NCBI GenBank assembly: GCA_022560615.1
Contig: JADFSR010000002.1
Span: 124,001-188,000 of the forward strand
Reading direction: 5' to 3'
Length of the DNA stretch: 64,000 nucleotides
Origin: Gemmatimonadota bacterium
GTDB taxonomy: Bacteria; Gemmatimonadota; Gemmatimonadetes; Longimicrobiales; Gaopeijiaceae
The notes under the pieces were generated by a model that was not told the origin of the DNA, did not search any database, and saw only the letters and a program-made list of their open reading frames with translations. Each line of letters opens with the position of its first letter. Within the stretch, counting starts at the first letter, position 1. Both the position numbers and the translations under genes were made by a program. Positions 1 to 8,383 of this stretch are shown in pieces.

Positions 1-1
1 G

Positions 2-496
2 TTCGACCACATGCCTCTGTGCCGCTCGGCCGACCAGATCGGCTGCGCGATCACCTACATGACCTTCCGTTCCACCGTTCCGCCCCAGCAGAGCTTCTTC
101 GGTTTGGCGGAGGGGGACGGCATGGTGGCCGGGTGCACCAATCCCGCCGCCCTAGGTGGCGGACCCGGTGAGCTCGATGCCTATTTTGGCGGAAGTATCT
201 TGGGCGTGCCGTCACCCACCCAGTGGACGGAGCCCGCCAAGACCATCGAGACCGAGTTCGTGAGGACTCCCGGCCTGGTCCGTGGCGAGTGCGTGCAGAA
301 GAACGGGTACTCGTATCTCGAGGTGACGGTGCAGGGGGATCCCGACGACGCTCGCGCCGATGACATCCCCGGCGACCTGGTCATCGGCGGCCAGGTGAGC
401 GCTGTGTGGGGTCTACATCTCATCGACGTCTCGGTTGCAATGGGGAATCTCGTGGAGATCGTCGAGCGCCAGACGGAGACCTATCTGAAGCGTTGA
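2..496 (+). CDS. DUF3089 domain protein, C-terminal part (5' end outside window)
   Basis: The reading frame is open from base 2, before the first ATG at 11, so the gene starts upstream of the window; 164 residues are visible. The segments LCRSADQIGCAITY, TFRSTVPPQQSFFG and CTNPAALGGG match the conserved core of the DUF3089 family, whose members look like alpha/beta-hydrolase-related proteins. The spaced cysteines and the NPAALGGG turn are typical of its C-terminal half. Function is unknown; family recognition is from memory of the motif. The gene ends ten bases before the convergent ADOP permease gene. Confidence 0.7.
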   Translation, partial: FDHMPLCRSADQIGCAITYMTFRSTVPPQQSFFGLAEGDGMVAGCTNPAALGGGPGELDAYFGGSILGVPSPTQWTEPAKTIETEFVRTPGLVRGECVQKNGYSYLEVTVQGDPDDARADDIPGDLVIGGQVSAVWGLHLIDVSVAMGNLVEIVERQTETYLKR

Positions 497-505
497 GCCG
501 GAGCG

Positions 506-3202
506 TCAACCGGAGCGCATCGCCACCACCGGATCGGTGCGCGTCGCGGTCCGCGCCGGCAGAATGCAGGCGACCAGCCCCGCCGCGACGAGCGTCACGA
601 CGACACTGCCGTACACGACCGGGTCGCCGGTCTCCACGCCGTAGAGCACGAACTTGAGTGGCTGACCCATACCGGCGCCCAACGCGATTCCAACGACCGT
701 CCCAATCCCGAGTTGGACCGCGCCCTTGCGGAGCACCAGCCTCATGATGGCGCCGCGCTCCGCCCCCAGCGCCATGCGCACGCCCATCTCCTGGCGGCGC
801 TGGCTGACGGAGAAGGCCATCACTCCATACAGCCCCACGCTGGCGAGGAACAGCGCCGCGATTCCGAAGATCGTGAAAAGGGAGCCGAACAGCGCGAACG
901 CCCAGGTCGCCTGCTCGAGCGCGCCCCCCAGCGGCTGAAGCTCGTACACCGGCAGGTTGGGGTCGAGCTCGGAGATGATCGCGCGGACACGGCCAGCGAT
1001 GTCGGGAGCGCCGGTCCGCGTGCGAACCACGAACGAGAACGACGAGTAATCGAGCGAGCCTTTGGCCATGTATACGTGCACTGGACTGATCTTGTCGTCC
1101 CCGATGCCCCCTACGCCGCCCCCGACATGCATGTCCGGCACGACCCCGATGATCGTCATCCAGGGGCGCTCGGAGGTCGAGATACCCAATCGCACGCGTC
1201 TGCCGAGCGCGGGGCCGCCATCCAGGAACCGGTCGACGAAGCTCTCGTTGACAATCACCACGTCGTCGCCGCCGATGGTGGTCTCGAGCGCATTGAAGTC
1301 CCGTCCCTCCGTGAGATCGACTCCCAGTGTGGCGAAGAGATCCTCGCTGACGACGGTGCCGTGGGCGATGGGATAGTCGCGGTCGGTAGCGTATGCCTCG
1401 CCCTCGACCGCCATGTAGTACCGCCCGCCTCCAAGGCCCGGCAGACTGACCGCGAGGGCTGCCGAGGCGACGCCGGGCTCTGACTCGAGACGCTCCTTGA
1501 GCGCTTGGAAGAACTGATCGCGGCTTTCGGCGTCCGGATAGTCGGTGTCGAACAGCGTCACTCTGCCCGTCATCACGTTCTCGGTTTCGAATCCGAGCTC
1601 GACGTTGCCGACGTTGATGACACTCTTGATCATGAAACCGGCGCCGATCAACAGGCCGCACGATACCGCGATCTCCGTGATGACCAGCGCAGAGCTGAAG
1701 CGGCCCAGGCGCAGGCTCGACGAGCCGCGCGTCTCGTCCTTGAGCACATCTCCGATCTTGACGCCCGACGCTCGCACAGCGGGAAACACGCCGGCTGCGA
1801 CCGTAGCGACCGCGGTAACGATCAGGGAGAACACAAGCACCGGCAGATCCATGCGGATATCGATCCAGTAGGGCCGGACGATGTTCGCGATCGCCGCATT
1901 GAACAGATAGACGCCGAAGGCGCTCAAGCCGAGGCCGAGAAGACCACCCAAGAAGGCCAGCAACAAGGACTCCACCATGAGCTGTCGGATCACGCGAAGG
2001 CGGCCCGCGCCCATCGCGATCCGGACCGCGACCTCTTTCGAGCGCATCGAAGCTCTGGCCAGCAAGAGGTTGGCCACGTTGGCGCACGCGATGAGCAGGA
2101 CACCGAACGTCGCGGTGAGCATGACCCACATGATGGCGCGGATCTCGGGAGGCATGAAGCGTTCCTCGAACGGCTGCAGGCCCATGCCGATGCCCTCATT
2201 GGACTCGGGGTACGCCTCGGCGAGGCGTGCTGCGATCGCATTGAGCTCGGCGCGGGCCGTCTCCTCGCTCGTGCCTTCCTTCAGCTTGCCGAAGACGTTC
2301 AGGTCCTGTCCCTCGCCCCGCGGCACCGACGTATCCTGGCGGTGCGTGATCCACACGTCTTCGCGGAAGGGGAAACGGAACCCTTCGGGCATCACTCCGA
2401 CGATCTCGGTCAGCTGGCCGTTCACCGGGATCGTCCTCCCCAGAACTCCACGATCACCGCCGAAGCGGTTCATCCAGACGTGGTAGCCCAGGACCACGAG
2501 CGGGGCGGCACCGAAGGTGTCCTCTCCCGGTAGGAAAGTGCGGCCCAACTCGGGCAGCACTCCCAGGCTCGAGAGCGCGTTCGCGCTCACGAAGGCTCCG
2601 GCGAACCGCTCAGGCGCCCCGTCCTCGCCAGCGAGGTTCGCCGTTACCTGGCGAAACGAAGCGAGGTCCTCGAAGGATGTCTGCTGCTCACGGAGATCGA
2701 GGTAGTCGTGGAGCGCGATGTCCATTGACGGGATGCCCAGCTCGAGGCGGTTCGCGTCGACGTGCATGAGGCGGTCTTCACCGGGCACTGGTAGCCCGCG
2801 CAGGATCGACCCGTACACCGAGCTGAAGGTGTGCGTGGTGAGCCCCACACCGAGCCCGATCGTCACGATCGCGATCAGCGAGAGCAGGGGCGTCTTGAGC
2901 AACATCCTGAACGCGAAGCGAAGGTCCGCCATCATCGTCATCATCATCTCCACTACGATCGATTCACCGGAGGCCGGTGTCAGAAGCCAGTTCTTGAGTG
3001 CGAGCAGCGCATAGCACGCGCTGAGGGATAGGGCGGATCGCCAGTACCAGAGGCGAGGGAAGCGGAGCGCCTCAGCGCCTGTTAGCTCCTCGTACTCCTG
3101 GTGCAGGTCGCCGAGGATGCTCATGCCCAGCACCCCGGCCGGCAGCCAGCGTTCGAGAAGAGCGTCCGCGAGGCGCGGAGGCGCCTGCCGCATGTCGCTC
3201 AC
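506..3202 (-). CDS. ADOP-family ABC transporter permease (MacB/FtsX duplicated)
   Basis: 898 residues. An N-terminal prefix domain carries the ILGDLHQEYEEL motif near residue 30. Two MacB periplasmic core plus FtsX permease units follow, with helices around 95-120, 360-480, 505-530 and 760-890, and the repeated 'RSKEVAVRIAMGAGR' and 'RRQEMGVRMALGAER' loops. This is the architecture of the acidobacterial duplicated orphan permeases, which usually have no adjacent ATPase gene, and none is present here. The substrate is unknown. The GTG start overlaps the stop of the PadR gene by four bases (GTGA), so the two are probably translationally coupled and PadR-controlled. Confidence 0.88.
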   Translation of the reverse strand: MSDMRQAPPRLADALLERWLPAGVLGMSILGDLHQEYEELTGAEALRFPRLWYWRSALSLSACYALLALKNWLLTPASGESIVVEMMMTMMADLRFAFRMLLKTPLLSLIAIVTIGLGVGLTTHTFSSVYGSILRGLPVPGEDRLMHVDANRLELGIPSMDIALHDYLDLREQQTSFEDLASFRQVTANLAGEDGAPERFAGAFVSANALSSLGVLPELGRTFLPGEDTFGAAPLVVLGYHVWMNRFGGDRGVLGRTIPVNGQLTEIVGVMPEGFRFPFREDVWITHRQDTSVPRGEGQDLNVFGKLKEGTSEETARAELNAIAARLAEAYPESNEGIGMGLQPFEERFMPPEIRAIMWVMLTATFGVLLIACANVANLLLARASMRSKEVAVRIAMGAGRLRVIRQLMVESLLLAFLGGLLGLGLSAFGVYLFNAAIANIVRPYWIDIRMDLPVLVFSLIVTAVATVAAGVFPAVRASGVKIGDVLKDETRGSSSLRLGRFSSALVITEIAVSCGLLIGAGFMIKSVINVGNVELGFETENVMTGRVTLFDTDYPDAESRDQFFQALKERLESEPGVASAALAVSLPGLGGGRYYMAVEGEAYATDRDYPIAHGTVVSEDLFATLGVDLTEGRDFNALETTIGGDDVVIVNESFVDRFLDGGPALGRRVRLGISTSERPWMTIIGVVPDMHVGGGVGGIGDDKISPVHVYMAKGSLDYSSFSFVVRTRTGAPDIAGRVRAIISELDPNLPVYELQPLGGALEQATWAFALFGSLFTIFGIAALFLASVGLYGVMAFSVSQRRQEMGVRMALGAERGAIMRLVLRKGAVQLGIGTVVGIALGAGMGQPLKFVLYGVETGDPVVYGSVVVTLVAAGLVACILPARTATRTDPVVAMRSG

Positions 3203-3531
3203 CGGGCCTCCCAGACCCCGTCGAGACCCTGCCAGAGGTTGTGGAGCGCCTCACGCGACTTCTGCAGCTCTGCGATGCCCTGGCGCGTGACCTTGAAGTG
3301 ACGCTGCGGCAGCCCGCTACGCCCCTCGGCGACCGTGCGCGCGGTCCAGGTCAGGTACTTCTTCTTCTCGAGCCGATCGAGCGTCGTGTAAAAGGCGCCC
3401 TTGGCGACCTTGCGGTGGGCGCTCTCTTCCAACTCACGGCGGATCTCGAGCGCGTTGGCGTTTTCACCCCGCCGCAGGATGGCCAGCAGGACCATCTGCT
3501 CGAACTCTCCGAGAAACGACTTGCGTGCCAC
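3199..3531 (-). CDS. PadR-family transcriptional regulator
   Basis: 110 residues from a GTG at 3531 preceded by AGAGAGG. This start gives the usual PadR N-terminus (KSFLGEFEQMVLLAILRRG), and an in-frame extension to 3678 looks unrelated to the family. The winged helix shows the GAFYTTLDRLEKKKYL recognition region at about 46-61, and the C-terminal helix (LQKSREALHNLWQGLDG) would dimerise. It overlaps the downstream permease by four bases. PadR proteins in such pairs usually repress their own operon, and an inverted repeat just upstream (3551-3567) is a candidate operator. The signal is unknown. Confidence 0.9.
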   Translation of the reverse strand: MARKSFLGEFEQMVLLAILRRGENANALEIRRELEESAHRKVAKGAFYTTLDRLEKKKYLTWTARTVAEGRSGLPQRHFKVTRQGIAELQKSREALHNLWQGLDGVWEAR

Positions 3532-3550
3532 GACCTCTCTCCCGTCATGC

Positions 3551-3567
3551 GGTCCACTTTGTAGACC
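3551..3567 (-). promoter_or_regulatory. Candidate PadR operator (inverted repeat)
   Basis: The + strand reads GGTCCAC-TTT-GTAGACC, a 7-3-7 inverted repeat with one mismatch, ending 20 bases upstream of the PadR GTG. Its centre ACTTTGTA (TACAAAGT on the gene strand) recurs upstream of the PadR gene at 57014. The position fits autorepression. Binding is inferred. Confidence 0.45.
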
Positions 3568-3646
3568 GTGATCCAGACGGAGGCGGTGGTAAGAAAGTTT
3601 CGCGGGGGTTGGCTGTAGGCCGAGGGGGGGGCGGTCTACCTGCCTG

Positions 3647-5068
3647 TCACCGGCCCGACTCCTCCCGAACGAACGCAACGTGTTGCACCCTTCCGGCGTC
3701 TACCTCGAACCCGGTGACCCGACCCTGATCGCGGCTGAAGCGGAACGTCCGGCCACGGAAAACGAGCGTGTCTTCAGAAACCCGGAGTAGCTCGCCGTCG
3801 ATTCCCTGCCCGACCCGGAGGCGTAGCGCCTCCTCATTCCGGGAAAGCACATACTCGACGTCCAGTTCGGGGCTGTAGTAGCTCCCGACGTAGTCGTCGA
3901 CGTTCGTCACGGGACCCGGCTCTGGAGCGGGCGCAGCTCCGGAACCGCGAGGGGTCTGTGCGGCGCGCGGACCGAGGTGTTCGGCCAGCACGACATCGGC
4001 GACGCGGCGGGTCAACTGCCCAGGGACGGCGTCCGCGCGGTTGCAGATCGTCATGAATGACGTGCCCTGCTCCGGGAATCGGGTGATGTTTGCCCGAAAG
4101 CCCACGAAGGCGCCGCCGTGCCCTACGGTCCGGAGTCCCCGGTACTCCCCGTGGGTCTGGCCGAAGGCGTACGGGATCGTGTCACCGGTGTTGAGGATTC
4201 CTCGAGTCTCCAGGAGAGGAGTAAGCCCGTCGTCGAGGCTGTCGTCGTTGAGAGAGTTCACCCAATGGACGAGATCCTCGATCGAGGTGAACACTCCACC
4301 GTCGCCGACCATGTCGAGCGTAGTCATCGAGATCCGGTAGCCATCGTCCTCGGGCGCGTAGCCTGTGGCCCGACTCCGGACGACATGATTGTGGTCGTCG
4401 TGGAAGTGTGAGTGGGTCATGCCCAGAGGTCCGAAGATCTTCTCCTGAGCGTACTCACGGAGCGACATCCCGGTGGCTTCACGGATGATCTGGCCGAGCA
4501 GGAAGTATCCGGAGTTCGAGTATAGGTACTCGGCCCCCGGAGTGAAGTTGAGCTCACGCTGACGCGATACCACTTCGCGGACTTCCGCGTCCGTATAGAA
4601 ATCGTCGCCGCGCAGGCCCTTGAGGGACATCAGGGTCAGGTAGTCGCGAAGTCCGCTGGTATGATGCACCATGTGCCCGATCGTCGGGTCCGATGGATAG
4701 GTCGGAAGCGTCGGGATCCATTTCCTGACCGGGTCGTCGAGCGATAGCGCCCCGTCCCTCGCGGCGATGGCGATCACCGCGGCGGTGAACTGCTTTGCGA
4801 GCGAGCCAGTCCGGAAGACGGACTGCGGCGTGATCGCGATCCCGTAGTCGAGGTTCGCCATCCCGTACCCGCGCGCGTAGACGAGCTCACCGCCCTGCAC
4901 GACCCCGAGCGCACAGCCCGGTGTGTCCGTGTGGTCGTACGCCGCGAAGATCTCGTCCACGGCCTCCCAGTCGGGTGCCGAGGAGCTCGGGTCTGGTCGG
5001 GAATGGGACATGCCCGCGACGAGAGGGACGCAGCAGAGGGCCAGGACAGCCGCAACGAGTCTGTTCAT
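3647..5068 (-). CDS. Secreted class C beta-lactamase-like serine hydrolase
   Basis: 473 residues with a Sec-type signal (about 1-19, ending near the Gly-Met-Ser run). The penicillin-binding fold motifs are present: SLAK (nucleophile Ser and Lys, about residue 93), YSN (YLYSNSGY, about 184) and HGG (VGHGGAFVG, about 316). A C-terminal domain of about 90 residues follows the catalytic domain, as in many esterase or D-aminopeptidase relatives. The class covers beta-lactamases, DD-peptidases, esterases and D-amino-acid amidases, and the sequence alone does not choose between them. The ATG overlaps the stop of the upstream deacylase (ATGA) and is preceded by GGAGGAA. Co-transcription with an N-acyl-D-amino-acid deacylase favours a role in D-amino-acid or peptide derivative turnover. 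Confidence 0.85.
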   Translation of the reverse strand: MNRLVAAVLALCCVPLVAGMSHSRPDPSSSAPDWEAVDEIFAAYDHTDTPGCALGVVQGGELVYARGYGMANLDYGIAITPQSVFRTGSLAKQFTAAVIAIAARDGALSLDDPVRKWIPTLPTYPSDPTIGHMVHHTSGLRDYLTLMSLKGLRGDDFYTDAEVREVVSRQRELNFTPGAEYLYSNSGYFLLGQIIREATGMSLREYAQEKIFGPLGMTHSHFHDDHNHVVRSRATGYAPEDDGYRISMTTLDMVGDGGVFTSIEDLVHWVNSLNDDSLDDGLTPLLETRGILNTGDTIPYAFGQTHGEYRGLRTVGHGGAFVGFRANITRFPEQGTSFMTICNRADAVPGQLTRRVADVVLAEHLGPRAAQTPRGSGAAPAPEPGPVTNVDDYVGSYYSPELDVEYVLSRNEEALRLRVGQGIDGELLRVSEDTLVFRGRTFRFSRDQGRVTGFEVDAGRVQHVAFVREESGR

Positions 5069-6624
5069 CGGTCGTTCCTCCGGATCACGAGCCCGGGCCG
5101 GGCGTCGGTCACGTGGCCGTTCTCGTAGACGATGGTTCCGTTCACCAGCACCCGGTCGATTCCAACCGACGGCTCGTTCGGGTCATCGGAGGTGGCGCGG
5201 TCCGCCACGGTTTCAGGGTCGAACAGAACCAGGTCGGCGTAGGCGCCGGGCCGGATCGTACCGCGCTCGAGAATGCCCACATGCTCGGCGGACGCGCTGG
5301 TCATCTTGCGTATGGCGTCGGGTAACGACAGGTGTCCGGTCTCGCGAACGTGCTCACGCAGGACGCGTGTGAACGCTCCGAAACCGCGAGGGTGCCGCCC
5401 CGCCAGACCTCCGTCGCTCGAGACGTTCGTGTGGGGCCAGGAGAGGAGCGTGGCGATGTCGTCGGGATGCATGCTGTGCGCGATGATGCTCTCGGTCCCC
5501 CGGCCGGTCTGCTTCGCCAGGGCTTGGGATTCGGCGATCAGCGCCATGTAGGTCGTCGTCGGGTCTTCTCCGCGGAGCTCGGCGATGCGCTCGAGTGACA
5601 GCCCGACGTAGGACGGCTCGGCGTCGTAGCGCGCGATGAACATCCCTTCGGGAGGCGCGAGCTCGTCGAGCACGAACTGGACGGTCGCGCGGTTGTCGAA
5701 GTCCCGCTCCGGGAAGAGCACGGTCATCGTGGATTGCCAGAACTCGTAGGGATAGACGTCCGCGGTGATGTCGACCCCCTCTTCCCGCGCCCTGTCGAGA
5801 CGCGCGAGAATCTCGGGGCTTCGCCCCCAGAGGCTCTTCATCGCGAGCTTCAAGTGAGAGATCTGCACCGGGATGTCGGCTTCTCGGCCGATCCGGATGA
5901 TCTCCTCGATCGACTCCAAGAGGTGTCGGTCTTCGCTCCGCATGTGGCTGATGTACCGGCCGCCCACCGCCGCGGCTTCGCGGGCGAGGGCTACGATCTC
6001 GTCCGTGGTCGCATCGAGCCCGACGTCGTACTCCAGGCCCGTGGAGAGCCCCAGCGCTCCCGCACTCAGTTCGCCGCGAAGCACCTCTTGCATCGCCTGG
6101 ACCTCGAGCGCGGTCGCTGACCGTCGGTAGTCGTCGCCCAGGACCGCCGTGCGCACCACGGCGTGCCCCACATACGAGGCGACGTTGACCGCGGGTGGCG
6201 TGTCTTCCAGCTCCTGGAAGAAGTCACTCAGCGGGAAGCGAGAGCCGCCGTCCTGGCCCACGACGATGGTGGTGATCCCCTGACTGAGAGCGGCCAGCGC
6301 ATCTCGGTTGTCGAGCAGACCCCCGTCATGGTGACTGTGTGTGTCGATGAATCCGGGAGCCAGGACGAGGCCGGTCGCGTCGATGACGAGCTCCCCCTCG
6401 GAGGCGCTCAGTTCTCCGACGGCCTCGATCCGGCCGTTCTGTACGCGCACGTCGGTCACCACGCCTTCAGCGCCCGTACCGTCGAGCACCAGCGCGCCTT
6501 CGATGAGGATCCCGCGCCCCGCAGATCCGGACGACGCACTGTCCTCTGCGCATCCGGAGAGGAGGACCGAAAGTACGGTGAGCAGGATTCGCGTGACCCC
6601 GAGAGAGGAGAAGCGCCGTAGCAT
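5065..6624 (-). CDS. N-acyl-D-amino-acid deacylase family lipoprotein
   Basis: 519 residues from the ATG at 6624. This start places a lipobox (LLSGC) at the end of a hydrophobic signal, while an upstream in-frame start would bury it. The family is amidohydrolase, D-aminoacylase branch: GFIDTHSHHDGG (metal-binding HxH, about 75), GALGLSTGLEYDVG (about 180), YISHMRSE, VQISHLK and the late AHSMHPDD segment. Known members hydrolyse N-acyl-D-amino acids or related D-configured peptides using zinc. It would be anchored facing the periplasm. It is first in an operon with the beta-lactamase-like gene and diverges from the RuBisCO-like operon. The exact substrate cannot be read from the sequence. Confidence 0.85.
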   Translation of the reverse strand: MLRRFSSLGVTRILLTVLSVLLSGCAEDSASSGSAGRGILIEGALVLDGTGAEGVVTDVRVQNGRIEAVGELSASEGELVIDATGLVLAPGFIDTHSHHDGGLLDNRDALAALSQGITTIVVGQDGGSRFPLSDFFQELEDTPPAVNVASYVGHAVVRTAVLGDDYRRSATALEVQAMQEVLRGELSAGALGLSTGLEYDVGLDATTDEIVALAREAAAVGGRYISHMRSEDRHLLESIEEIIRIGREADIPVQISHLKLAMKSLWGRSPEILARLDRAREEGVDITADVYPYEFWQSTMTVLFPERDFDNRATVQFVLDELAPPEGMFIARYDAEPSYVGLSLERIAELRGEDPTTTYMALIAESQALAKQTGRGTESIIAHSMHPDDIATLLSWPHTNVSSDGGLAGRHPRGFGAFTRVLREHVRETGHLSLPDAIRKMTSASAEHVGILERGTIRPGAYADLVLFDPETVADRATSDDPNEPSVGIDRVLVNGTIVYENGHVTDARPGLVIRRNDR

Positions 6625-6824
6625 AGTCGTAGCCTGGGACGGAGACAGGGGAAGGAGACGGGGGAAGGAGGGCTCTATTCTCGGCTGGTCTTCCTGCGGG
6701 CGCAATCGGTCTCGGGACTCGACCTGCGAGTCAGCCGGTGCTGAGTGGCAGGGGCGCCCTGGGTCCTGCTATCCTGGATGGCGATGCACGAATCGATCCA
6801 CGATACCGACGAGACCTGTAGCAG

Positions 6825-7970
6825 ATGATCGAGCCCCAACAGCCCGGCCGGCTTGTAGCCACCTATCGGCTTCGGTGTCCCACGTACGACGCGGCGACGG
6901 AGATCGCGCGGGCCATCGCACGGGAGCAGACGCTCGAGGTGCCTCCCGGCGTTGTGGGCGGCACGCTCGAAGGACGGCTGCTCGGCCAGGTGGACGACAT
7001 CGCAGCGCTCCCTGAGGACGGCTTCGACGCCACGATCTCCTACGCGCTCGAGGTCACGGGGACCGAGCTGTTGCAGGTCGTCAATGTAGCGTATGGCAAC
7101 GTATCGCTCATGAACGGCGTGCGTCTCGTCGACTTGATCTTGCCGGCAGAAGTGCTGGAGGCGTTGCCCGGACCACGCTACGGCATCGAGGGCCTACGCG
7201 AGATGGTCGGGGCGGAGGGCGGCCGGCCTCTGGTTAGCGCCGCCATCAAGCCGATAGGGCGGAGCTGTCAGGAGCTGGCCGACCTCGCCACGACGTTCAC
7301 GCGCGCCGGCGTGGACGCGATCAAGGACGACCACGGACTGGTGGATCAGAGCCCGGCGCCGTTCCTCGACAGGGTGACGGCAGTCGGCACCGCGGTGGCC
7401 GCGGCGAATGCCGACACCGGGGGACGTACCGCCTATTTTCCGAACGTCACCGGGCCCGTGGACCGACTCGAGGAGCGGCTCGACCACGTCGTCGCCGTGG
7501 GGTGTTCGGGCGTCATGGTGTGCCCGAGCTTGATGGGTCTCGACGTCATGCGCACCATCGCGAGCGGCCCTCGTCCGCTCGCGATCATGGCGCATCCGAC
7601 GCATAGCCAGGCCGCTCCGGGCAGGGGCGAGGGAATCGCTCCGGACGTGCTCTACGGCACCCTGTATCGCGTAGCCGGTGCCGACATCGTCGTGTACGTG
7701 AACGCGGGCGGACGCTTCGCATGGCCCGTCGAGGAGTGCGAGGCCATCAACGCGCGACTACGTGCCCCGCTCGGTCGCCATCGTGCGGCTGCGCCAGCTC
7801 CCGCGGGCGGGGTCGACGACGCCGACGCCGGCTCGTGGCTCGAGCGGTACGGGCCGGATACGATGCTCCTCATCGGCGGAAGTCTGCTGGCGCAGGACGA
7901 CCTGTTCGGGGCCACGCGCCGCCTGGTGGAGGCTGCGCTGGCCGCGACGCCTTCCGGTGCGCGGTCGTGA
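6825..7970 (+). CDS. RuBisCO-like protein (form IV), probable methylthioribulose-1-P isomerase
   Basis: 381 residues, with the RuBisCO large-subunit fold. AAIKPIG carries the Lys equivalent to catalytic K175, but the second Lys of KPK is Ile. DAIKDDHG keeps the carbamylated-Lys/Asp pair of KDDE, but Glu is His. MAHPTHS holds the H294-type His. The loop-6 region reads VNAGGRF instead of a GK-containing loop. Carboxylase-essential residues are therefore missing, so this is a form IV protein and not a CO2-fixing enzyme. It is followed, with GTGA overlaps, by a cupin and MtnA. That is the order of functions in the MTA-isoprenoid shunt of Rhodospirillum rubrum, where the RLP isomerises 5-methylthioribulose-1-P. 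The assignment combines family and context. Confidence 0.88.
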   Translation: MIEPQQPGRLVATYRLRCPTYDAATEIARAIAREQTLEVPPGVVGGTLEGRLLGQVDDIAALPEDGFDATISYALEVTGTELLQVVNVAYGNVSLMNGVRLVDLILPAEVLEALPGPRYGIEGLREMVGAEGGRPLVSAAIKPIGRSCQELADLATTFTRAGVDAIKDDHGLVDQSPAPFLDRVTAVGTAVAAANADTGGRTAYFPNVTGPVDRLEERLDHVVAVGCSGVMVCPSLMGLDVMRTIASGPRPLAIMAHPTHSQAAPGRGEGIAPDVLYGTLYRVAGADIVVYVNAGGRFAWPVEECEAINARLRAPLGRHRAAAPAPAGGVDDADAGSWLERYGPDTMLLIGGSLLAQDDLFGATRRLVEAALAATPSGARS

Positions 7971-8383
7971 GCGGGTCTCGGGTGATCCATGCCACGGATG
8001 CCGGGTGGGCCGGCATTGACGCACGGCGCTACAAGGACGGAGAAGGCCCGTTTTTCGGCGTGGTCCGCCACACCCTCTTGGGTGGTCGGGGCGCCGAGCC
8101 CGACCTGGCCTTCGAGGTGAGGTACTTCGAGGTTGCGCCGGGCGGTTATTCCTCTCTGGAGCGACACGCTCATGCGCACGCCGTCATGGTGGTGAAAGGG
8201 CGCGGCACGGTGCGGCTCGGAGACCATATCGAGGAGATTCGTCCCTTGGACGTGGTCTACGTGGCTCCCCACGAGGTGCACCGATTCGAAGCACACGACA
8301 CAGACTGTCTCGGGTTCGTGTGCGTGGTCGAGCGCGAACGTGATCGTCCTGAGCCGGTACACGAGGGACCGGTGGAACCGTGA
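7967..8383 (+). CDS. Cupin, probable methylthioxylulose-5-P sulfurylase
   Basis: 138 residues from the GTG at 7967, which overlaps the RLP stop (GTGA). The single cupin barrel has motif 1 in the stretch around LERHAHAHAVMVVKGRG (His-x-His-x-His metal ligands) and motif 2 around PHEVHRFEAH. Cupins next to an MTA-shunt RLP convert 1-methylthioxylulose-5-P to 1-deoxyxylulose-5-P with release of methanethiol, feeding isoprenoid synthesis. Here the function is inferred from its position between RLP and mtnA. The stop overlaps the mtnA GTG by four bases, so the three genes are tightly coupled. It could in principle be a generic sugar-phosphate cupin. Confidence 0.82.
   Translation: MSGSRVIHATDAGWAGIDARRYKDGEGPFFGVVRHTLLGGRGAEPDLAFEVRYFEVAPGGYSSLERHAHAHAVMVVKGRGTVRLGDHIEEIRPLDVVYVAPHEVHRFEAHDTDCLGFVCVVERERDRPEPVHEGPVEP

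Noticed and set aside
420-2129. A 569-codon minus-strand frame overlapping the first ADOP gene.
   Set aside because: It is Arg/Gly-rich, has no domain, and lies entirely in another frame of a clear permease gene; a high-GC shadow frame.
6825-7970. Possible CO2-fixing RuBisCO.
   Set aside because: The second catalytic Lys of KPK, the Glu of KDDE and the loop-6 Lys are missing, there is no phosphoribulokinase, and the neighbours are methionine-salvage genes.
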